Positions 58,207-64,000 of a stretch of DNA of 64,000 bases are shown one piece after another (position 1 is the first letter of the stretch; each line of letters starts with the position of its first letter). Both the position numbers and the translations under genes were made by a program. This DNA is from Kitasatospora purpeofusca. GTDB lineage: Bacteria; Actinomycetota; Actinomycetes; Streptomycetales; Streptomycetaceae. Below the pieces are notes generated by a model. It was not told the origin of the DNA. It worked only from the letters and a program-made list of their open reading frames with translations, and made no database searches. The stretch spans positions 186,001 to 250,000 of the forward strand of contig NZ_JODS01000009.1 of NCBI RefSeq assembly GCF_000718025.1. Direction: 5' to 3'.

Positions 58207-58257
58207 AAGCGGGGACGTCCCCACTTAGCCTTCGGGAAAACGGGGGCGTCCCCGCTT
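58207..58257. promoter_or_regulatory. Two related palindromic operators between tetR and SDR genes
   Basis: Site 1 AAGCGGGGACGTCCCCACTT (58207-58226), one mismatched pair; site 2 AACGGGGGCGTCCCCGCTT (58239-58257). Both share GGGG(A/G)CGTCCCC; centres are about 31 bases apart, three helical turns. Confidence 0.75.
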
Positions 58258-58309
58258 TCACTCTACGTCGGCCCACCGCCGGCGCACACCCAGGAGAGGG
58301 AGGCCGGCC

Positions 58310-59047
58310 ATGTCGGGAATCCGGGGCAAGGTCGTCGCGATCACGGGCGCCAGCAGCGGCATCGGCGAGGCGACCGCGGTCCGTCTCGCCGAACGGGGCG
58401 CCCGGCTCGTCCTCGGCGCCCGCCGGGAGGACCGGCTGAACGCGGTCGTGGACCGCATCACGGCGCGGGGCGGCACGGCCACCGGCGTCCTGGTCGACGT
58501 CACCCGCCGCGAGGACCTCCGCCGCCTCACCGGGACCGCCGTCGAACGCTTCGGCCGGCTGGACGTGCTCGTCTCCAACGCGGGCACGATGGCCGTCTCG
58601 CCCTTCGACGACCTGCGCCAGGACGACTGGGACGCGATGGTCGCGACCCACGTCACCGGCTTCCTCAACGGCATCGCGGCCGCCCTCCCGCTCTTCCGCC
58701 GCCAGCGCTCCGGCCACTTCGTCACCATCGGATCCACCGCCGCCTACACCGTCAAATCGCCGCAGGGCGTCTACGCGGCCACCAAGACGGCGGTGAAGGT
58801 CCTCACCGAGGGGCTGCGCCAGGAGTCGGGCCCCGACCTGCGCGTCACCCTGGTCTCCCCCGGCTTCACCCACACCGAGGGCATCGGCAAGGGCGCCGGC
58901 CCGGAGGTCGCGGCCGCGATGGTCCGGCAGCGCGACGAGATCGCCATGCCGCCGTCCGCCGTCGCCTCGGCCGTCGCGTACGCGATCGAGCAGCCGGAGG
59001 GGATCGACGTCGGCGAGATCGTGGTCCGGCCGACCGCGCAGGCGTGA
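58310..59047 (+). CDS. Short-chain dehydrogenase/reductase
   Basis: A 245-residue classical SDR: TGASSGIG cofactor motif, NAG in DVLVSNAGTMAV, catalytic Ser in VTIGSTAAY, and YAATK. RxxD-type residues after strand 2 (LGARREDRL) favour NADPH. GAGAGGGAGG lies before the ATG. The substrate is unknown; the divergent TetR protein is the likely repressor. Confidence 0.93.
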   Translation: MSGIRGKVVAITGASSGIGEATAVRLAERGARLVLGARREDRLNAVVDRITARGGTATGVLVDVTRREDLRRLTGTAVERFGRLDVLVSNAGTMAVSPFDDLRQDDWDAMVATHVTGFLNGIAAALPLFRRQRSGHFVTIGSTAAYTVKSPQGVYAATKTAVKVLTEGLRQESGPDLRVTLVSPGFTHTEGIGKGAGPEVAAAMVRQRDEIAMPPSAVASAVAYAIEQPEGIDVGEIVVRPTAQA

Positions 59048-59126
59048 CCTTGCCGCCGGGCCGTCCAGCGTCCGACGACACGACGGGACCGGAGCCGCCC
59101 TCCTACCCGCCCGCCTACCCGACTGC

Positions 59127-60671
59127 CTACCCGACCGGCTCGGCCACCCGGCGGGCGGCGGCCCAGGCGGCGCGGCGGGCGGCGAAGGGGTCCGCGACCG
59201 AGCGGGTGGGGGTGCCGAGCACCAGGGTCTCCCGCCGGTCCTCGGTGTAGGCGGGCCAGGGTCCGACACCGGGGACCTCGGGGTACCCGTCGTGGCAGTA
59301 GGTGATCCAGGCCGTACTGGCCGCCCGGGCCAGCGCGGCATTGGCCGGGTTCCGCGACACCAGGGCCGCGTGGCGCAGGTTGTCGAAGAAGAACAGGACG
59401 TCCTCGCCGTGGCTGCCGGTGCCGCCCGCGAAGACGTACGCGTACGTCGGGGCGGTGGCGTTGGCGCTCCGGGCCGAGGCCAGGTCCAGGGCCGGGAAGC
59501 GGTACAGCGCGTCGGTGGTGACCGCGACCGCGATCCGCCGCGCCGGGTCGCGCGGCCGCTCGCGCCGGTACTCGGCGATCAGCCCGCTGACGTCCTGCCG
59601 GGCGATCCGCGAGCAGCGGCGGGCGAACCCGGCCTCGCCCAGACCCTCCCAGGACGCCCGGTCGGCGTCGATGGTCCGGGTGGTCTCGTGCAGGGCGCTG
59701 CCGATCAGCAGCGGGACACCCGGGGCCGCGCCGGCCGCCAGGTCCGCGTAGCACCGCTCCTCGACCGGGCCGCCGTCCGCCGAGGGCTGGAACGCGAACC
59801 GGTCCCGGGCCCGCAACACCGCCTGGGCGTCGAGCAGTTGGCCCACCGGCCGGGCGGCCAGCAGCTCCGGCCGGTCCGCCGGGACGCCCAGCAGCCGCAG
59901 CACGGCCCCGGCCGCCTCCGCCGGCGTCCTCGCGGCCGCCGGGCGGGGCGGCGGCGGACTGCTCAGGACGGCACGCCGGAACGGCGGTTCGGACGCGCCC
60001 GCGGACAGCAGGGCGGCCACCCGGGAGGCGCCGCGCGAACCTCCCGCCAGGGTCAGGTTCGCCGGGTCGCCGCCGAACGCCGCCACGTTGTCGCGCAACC
60101 AGTCCAGCGCCGCCCGCAGGTCCAGCAGCCCGGCCCGCCCGGAGGCGGCGTACTCGGGACGGCCGGTCCAGGACAGGTCCAGATGGCCGAGCACGCCGAG
60201 GCGATGGTTGACCGTCACCACCACCAGGCCGCCCGCCCGGGCGAGCGCGGCCCCGTCGAACCTCGGCCAGTCGCCCGCGCCGAAGTCCGTACCGCCGTGC
60301 AGCCAGACCAGTACCGGCCGGGCCGCCGGGGGCCGGACACCCGGCGTCCAGATGTTCAGCACCAGGCAGTCCTCGCCCTGCGCGCCCGCCTCGGCCGGAA
60401 TGCCGAAGAGCGGCAGCAGCGGGACCACCGCCGGACGCGCCCCGAACGCCTCGGCCAGCGGCCGCTGCGGGCAGGCCGGACCGTACGAGTCCGCCTCCCG
60501 CACCCCCGCCCAGCCCGGGTGCGGCCGGGGCGGCCGGAACCGTGCCCCGCCCCCGGTGCCCGCGGCGTACGGCACCCCGAGGAAGGCCACCACCCCGTCC
60601 GCCGCCACCCCGCGCACCCGGCCCGAGCCGGTCTCCACCACCGGTGCCCCGGCGACCCCCTCAGCGCGCAT
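59127..60671 (-). CDS. Type-B carboxylesterase with variant nucleophile elbow
   Basis: A 514-residue carboxylesterase-family enzyme. Oxyanion region LVWLHGGTDFGAGD, nucleophile in LTLAGGSRGASRVA, acid Glu in GSALHETTR and His in GGTGSHGEDVLFF. The elbow GGSRG replaces the usual GESAG. It overlaps the upstream ligase gene by 11 bases and is thus the last gene of a three-gene operon. It might release or trim the carrier-bound product; that is inference. Confidence 0.88.
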   Translation of the reverse strand: MRAEGVAGAPVVETGSGRVRGVAADGVVAFLGVPYAAGTGGGARFRPPRPHPGWAGVREADSYGPACPQRPLAEAFGARPAVVPLLPLFGIPAEAGAQGEDCLVLNIWTPGVRPPAARPVLVWLHGGTDFGAGDWPRFDGAALARAGGLVVVTVNHRLGVLGHLDLSWTGRPEYAASGRAGLLDLRAALDWLRDNVAAFGGDPANLTLAGGSRGASRVAALLSAGASEPPFRRAVLSSPPPPRPAAARTPAEAAGAVLRLLGVPADRPELLAARPVGQLLDAQAVLRARDRFAFQPSADGGPVEERCYADLAAGAAPGVPLLIGSALHETTRTIDADRASWEGLGEAGFARRCSRIARQDVSGLIAEYRRERPRDPARRIAVAVTTDALYRFPALDLASARSANATAPTYAYVFAGGTGSHGEDVLFFFDNLRHAALVSRNPANAALARAASTAWITYCHDGYPEVPGVGPWPAYTEDRRETLVLGTPTRSVADPFAARRAAWAAARRVAEPVG

Positions 60672-62046
60672 CGGCCAACTCCCGCAGCCGGCCGAGGTCG
60701 ACCTTGCCCGAGCCGGTGCGCGGCAGACCCGGCGTCGCGCGCAGCACCAGGCACTCGGCGGGCAGTCCGAGCTCGCGCAGCACGTCCAGCCACGCGTTCC
60801 GGAACGGCTCGCTGCGGCCCTCGACGAACACCACGGCGCTGTCGGCCGCCGTCGGCACCACCGCGGCCGGGCCGACCGCCGCCAGCCGCCGCTCGATCTC
60901 GTCCGGGAGGACCCGCTTGCCGAACAGCTTCAGCTGCCGGTCCTTGCGGCCCAGGACGTAGAGCATGCCGCGCTCCAGCCGCCCGAGGTCGCCGGTGTGC
61001 AGCACCTCGGGCACGCTGCGGCCCTCGGCCAGGTCGGCCCGGCCGGAGGCGTAGCCCAGCATGACGTTGGGCCCCTCGTAGACGATCTCGCCGACGCCGT
61101 CCGCGTCGGTGCCCTCCAGCCGGATCCGCCCACCCGGCACCGGCCGCCCGACCGAACCGAGGTGCTCGAAGAGCTCGTCCGGGTGGAGGCAGCACATCCG
61201 CGCCGTGGCCTCGGTCGCCCCGTACATCGGGCAGAAGCCGCCGCCGTGCCCGGCCATCAACCGCCCGAAGTGCTCGACCAGGGCCGGTTCCAGCGGGCCG
61301 CCGGCCTGGCAGGCGAGCCGCAGCGCGGGGAGCGCGTCCGGCCGCCAGCCGGTGCTGTGCAGCAGCCGGTAGGTGAGCGGGACCGCCCCCAGGTCGGTCA
61401 CACCCGTCCGGGCGGCGAGCTGCCAGAACCGGCGCGCGGTCGGGCTGAGCCGGGAGACCACCAGCGGCGCGCCGGCCACCAGGTGGGAGTTCACCACGGA
61501 CAGGCCGAAGCTGTAGTCGAACGGGAGCGAGGTGATCCCGACGTCCTGCGGCCCGAGGCCCAGCGCGGCCGCGACCGCCCCGGCGTTGGCCGCCAGGTTC
61601 GCGTACGACAGCCGGACGGCCTTGGGGCGGCCCAGCGAACCCGAGGTGGTGATCAGCGCGGCCAGCTCGGGGTGGATCGCGCTCCCGGCGGCCTCCGTCC
61701 GGCCGAGCAGCCGGGCCCCGCACAGCTCCCCGACGGGCCGGTACCCCGCCGGGACGGGCTCGTCACCCGCGTCGAGCGCGAACTCGGGTCGGTAGGCGGC
61801 GAGCAGGGCGTCCCGGGTGGGGAGGTCGGGACGCTCCTTCACCAGGACGGCGTGGCCGAGGTCGAGGGCCCCCAGGTAGACCAGCAGGCCGGCCGTGCCG
61901 CGCCCGGTCAGGATCGCGACCAGCGCCTTGTCCGGCCCGGCGAGACCGCGCCCGACCGCCGCCAGGCCGGCGGCGACGGTCGAGGCGGGCACGGCCTCGA
62001 CACCGTCCAACAGCGCGGGCGCCGCCGCGAGCCGGAGCGAGTGCAC
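60661..62046 (-). CDS. AMP-forming acyl/aminoacyl ligase (ANL superfamily)
   Basis: A 461-residue adenylating enzyme: A3 motif LITTSGSLGRPKAVRLSY, A5 YGATEAT, A7 LHTGDLGRLERG, A8 GRKDRQLKLFGKRVLPDEIE, and catalytic Lys in the A10 motif LPRTGSGKVDLG. GTG 62046 starts one base after the carrier gene's stop. It would activate a carboxylic or amino acid and load it on the neighbouring carrier protein. The substrate is not predictable by eye. Confidence 0.9.
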   Translation of the reverse strand: MHSLRLAAAPALLDGVEAVPASTVAAGLAAVGRGLAGPDKALVAILTGRGTAGLLVYLGALDLGHAVLVKERPDLPTRDALLAAYRPEFALDAGDEPVPAGYRPVGELCGARLLGRTEAAGSAIHPELAALITTSGSLGRPKAVRLSYANLAANAGAVAAALGLGPQDVGITSLPFDYSFGLSVVNSHLVAGAPLVVSRLSPTARRFWQLAARTGVTDLGAVPLTYRLLHSTGWRPDALPALRLACQAGGPLEPALVEHFGRLMAGHGGGFCPMYGATEATARMCCLHPDELFEHLGSVGRPVPGGRIRLEGTDADGVGEIVYEGPNVMLGYASGRADLAEGRSVPEVLHTGDLGRLERGMLYVLGRKDRQLKLFGKRVLPDEIERRLAAVGPAAVVPTAADSAVVFVEGRSEPFRNAWLDVLRELGLPAECLVLRATPGLPRTGSGKVDLGRLRELADAR

Positions 62047-62047
62047 G

Positions 62048-62725
62048 TCACGCCACCCGCGGGGCCGCCGCGGGCCGGGCGGCCAGCAGCCGGGCGATCC
62101 CCCGGACGGTACCGGCGGTGAACAGCTCGACCACGCCCAGCGGTACGGCGTACGCCTCCTGGACCGCGTGCAGGAAGGCCACCGCGACCAGCGAGTCCCC
62201 GCCCAGCTCGACGAAGTCGTCCAGGGCGCCGACGCGCGGCAGACCGAGGAACCCGGCGAGCCGGCCCGCCAGGTCCGCCTCCGGCCCTGCGCTCGGCGCC
62301 TCGTAGCGGGACACCTCCGCGACGCCCGACGCGGCCGCCTCCGCAACCTCGGCCACGAGTTCCTCGAAGGTCCCGAGCGGCGGCACGGGGAGCCGGACGA
62401 CCGGCAGCACCGCGGGCTCGGCCTCCAGCCCGGCCGCGAGCAGCGAGGCGCGCAGATCCTCGCGGACCTCCAGCGCCGTGGACATCTCGTCGAGCACCAC
62501 CAGGACGCCGACCCCGTCGCCGGACGGCGCCACCGCAGCGTTCAGCACACCCGGGTGGGCCGCGAGCGCCCGCTCGACCACCGCCGTCGGCGTCGGTGCC
62601 GCAGTTGGTGCCGGTGCTGGCGCCGGTACCTGGACCGGCTTCTCGACTACCCCACCCATGACGCTCCAGTCCCTGGTCTCCGGCTTGTCGGCCACCAGTC
62701 TGCACAGCTGCTGACGGCCAGTCAT
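62048..62725 (-). CDS. Carrier protein with N-terminal degenerate AMP-C-like region
   Basis: A 225-residue protein. Residues about 48-135 resemble the small C-terminal subdomain of adenylating enzymes (VVERALAAHPGVLNAAVAPSGDGVGVLVVLD) but have LPVPPLGTFEEL where the catalytic PxTxSGK would be. Residues about 150-218 are a phosphopantetheine carrier domain with the attachment Ser in FVELGGDSLVAVAFLHAVQ. An Ala/Pro linker precedes the first part. The start is 62725, or possibly 62659 (MGGVVEKP). It is first in the ligase/esterase operon. Confidence 0.8.
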   Translation of the reverse strand: MTGRQQLCRLVADKPETRDWSVMGGVVEKPVQVPAPAPAPTAAPTPTAVVERALAAHPGVLNAAVAPSGDGVGVLVVLDEMSTALEVREDLRASLLAAGLEAEPAVLPVVRLPVPPLGTFEELVAEVAEAAASGVAEVSRYEAPSAGPEADLAGRLAGFLGLPRVGALDDFVELGGDSLVAVAFLHAVQEAYAVPLGVVELFTAGTVRGIARLLAARPAAAPRVA

Positions 62726-62824
62726 ATTCCCTCACCCCAATGGGTGATCCCGGTCGGCCGGGTAGCGCGCTCCCCCGGCCCAGCCACCAGGATGTCGGGT
62801 GCCGTCACCGATCCCGGAGGTCCG

Positions 62825-63628
62825 ATGAGCCTCGCCGTCCGCCACACCCAGCGACTCGAGCTCCGCCGGACCCCGTTCCTCGCCTGCCGGGCGGACCCCC
62901 GGTTCTCCTACTGCCTGTACGTACCGCCCCGGGCCCCGGCCGGGCCCCGACCACTGCTGGTCGTCGTGCACGGGGACCGTCGCACCGCCGAGCGCTACCG
63001 GGACGCGCTCACGGACTTCGCGGACGCCCACGGGTGCGTGGTCCTCGCGCCGCTGTTCCCCGTCGGCGTCCCCGAACCGGAGGACGTGCTGAGCTACAAG
63101 CGACTGCGCCGCCGCGACGTCCGGTTCGACCTGGTGCTGCTGCGGATGGTCGAGGAGGCCGCCGCCCGGTGGCCGGTGCGCGCGGACCGCTTCCTGCTGC
63201 ACGGCTACTCCGGCGGCGGTCTGTTCGCCCTCCGCTTCTCGTACCTGCACCCGGCGCGGCTGGTCGGGGTGTCGGTCGGCGCCCCGGGCTCGATCACCCG
63301 ACTCGACCCGGCGCTGCCCTGGCCCGCCGGAATCGCGGACGTGGCCGAGAAGTTCGGCGTCACGCACCCTCTGCAGGCACCGCTTCCGTCCTCGGTGCCG
63401 CTGGATCCACCCGTGCCGGTGCATGTGACCGTGGGCGCGCTGGACACCCGGCCGCTGCGCAGGCCCCCGCACCACACCCGGCTCGACCAGGCCCTCGCAC
63501 TGCACCGGCACCTCCTGGAGCGGGGAGTCCCGGCCACCGTGGAAGTCGTCCCCGGCATCGCCCACAACGGCTTCGCCCTGCTACCGGCCGCGGCCCGGTT
63601 CCTGAGTACCCTGCTGCCCGACGGCTAA
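62825..63628 (+). CDS. Alpha/beta hydrolase (esterase/PHB-depolymerase-like)
   Basis: A 267-residue hydrolase: LLVVVHGDRRTAERYRDAL near the N-terminus, nucleophile elbow RFLLHGYSGGGLFALRF, and the His in VPGIAHNGFALLP. The GYSGG elbow and the GVSVGAPGSITRLDP segment fit extracellular-esterase-like proteins, but no signal peptide is seen. GGAGG lies before ATG 62825. It is divergent from the carrier gene and may serve the same pathway. Confidence 0.85.
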   Translation: MSLAVRHTQRLELRRTPFLACRADPRFSYCLYVPPRAPAGPRPLLVVVHGDRRTAERYRDALTDFADAHGCVVLAPLFPVGVPEPEDVLSYKRLRRRDVRFDLVLLRMVEEAAARWPVRADRFLLHGYSGGGLFALRFSYLHPARLVGVSVGAPGSITRLDPALPWPAGIADVAEKFGVTHPLQAPLPSSVPLDPPVPVHVTVGALDTRPLRRPPHHTRLDQALALHRHLLERGVPATVEVVPGIAHNGFALLPAAARFLSTLLPDG

Positions 63629-63755
63629 CCGACCGCCGGCGCCGGCCGCCGACACGCCACGGGCGGCGGACCATCACCCTCCGTCGCCGGGTTCCGCACC
63701 TACTGTCACCTTTGCACTGAAAAGAAGCATTGTCGGACAGAAGCGGAGAACCCTC

Positions 63756-63950
63756 ATGAACCGTCAGATCGGCCGAACCCTGGCACTGCTCGCCGTCCTC
63801 GGCCTCGCCGCCGTCCCGACCGCGGCGAGCGCCGAGGTCGTCTCCGGTGGCAACCACGGGACCGTCATCGTCGGCGACGGCAACCAGGTCGCCGGATACG
63901 ACATCATCGACGCCGGCCACGACGCCACCGTCGGCTCCCACAACGGCTGA
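63756..63950 (+). CDS. Tiny exported protein
   Basis: A 64-residue protein with a signal peptide (IGRTLALLAVLGLAAVPTAASA) and a mature part of about 38 residues rich in Gly, Val, Asp and Asn (GGNHGTVIVGDGNQVAGYD). No Cys. It is somewhat chaplin-like in size and Gly/Asn content but lacks the chaplin motif. GCGGAGAA lies upstream. The function is unknown. Confidence 0.65.
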   Translation: MNRQIGRTLALLAVLGLAAVPTAASAEVVSGGNHGTVIVGDGNQVAGYDIIDAGHDATVGSHNG

Positions 63951-64000
63951 CGCACCGGAATACCCCTTGTTCGGCGTTCGGAACCGCTTTCGGCAGAACG

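Overview
The window is high-GC actinomycete DNA, most likely from Streptomyces or Kitasatospora. Third codon positions are strongly G/C, GTG starts are frequent, and the gene content is typical of that group: an Scr1-type XRE regulator with DUF397, a Ser/Thr kinase with an external domain, Tat-exported enzymes, and many TetR, AraC, LysR and GntR regulators. The genus is inferred from style and gene content only. No rRNA, tRNA or CRISPR array was seen.

Region 1 (1-13.2 kb) is mostly ordinary accessory-metabolism sequence. It starts with the N-terminus of a Tat-exported agmatine-deiminase-family protein (called PAD1 here), followed by a P450, a YciO/Sua5-like protein, a stress protein, a DUF4291 protein, and a pair made of a Ser/Gly-repeat membrane protein and a rhomboid-like protein. 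After these come a GlxA regulator with an isochorismatase-like hydrolase, an ankyrin/HEAT protein, an AdiC-like antiporter, an orphan LuxR helix-turn-helix protein, a C15-peptidase-like exported protein with Cys replaced by Ser, a mycothiol-dependent-isomerase-like protein and an exported AOC-barrel-like protein.

Region 2 (13.25-21.3 kb) looks like an inserted element. Two 239-bp direct copies of the 3' end of an ABC permease gene flank it, differing at only three sites, all synonymous. It holds XRE/DUF397, NUDIX, an APH-like kinase, GntR, several small unknown genes, an ML-domain gene with a hairpin over its start codon, and a truncated gntR. No integrase was found.

Region 3 (21-30.7 kb) holds a DrrAB-type ABC exporter with a MarR regulator, an MFS transporter, an amidase with a divergent AraC regulator, a phytoene-desaturase-like oxidoreductase and a secreted protein with five Cys-containing repeats.

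Region 4 (30.9-50.6 kb) is the main feature. Seven complete agmatine/peptidyl-arginine-deiminase-family genes (PAD2 to PAD8) lie here, and PAD1 makes eight. All seven complete copies keep the catalytic motifs. Five of the seven, and PAD1, carry Tat signals; three of those end in a lipobox. One (PAD6) is a canonical cytoplasmic AguA that heads an operon for a peptide-type ABC importer. Three TetR regulators lie among them. PAD1, PAD2, PAD7 and PAD8 share a promoter module in which the palindrome TGACTGAA-N2-TTCAGTCA overlies the -35 box and spacer; PAD4 has a variant in the same register. This suggests a locally amplified, co-regulated system for processing guanidino compounds or arginine residues outside the cell, taking up the products, and finishing inside with AguA.

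Region 5 (50.7-64 kb) holds an I36-type protease inhibitor, a 1238-residue exported protein that joins a beta-helix, a CdtB-like nuclease domain and a ricin-type lectin region, a LysR/Fe-ADH pair, a TetR/SDR pair, and a small cluster of carrier protein, AMP-forming ligase and esterase. An alpha/beta hydrolase and a tiny exported protein close the window.
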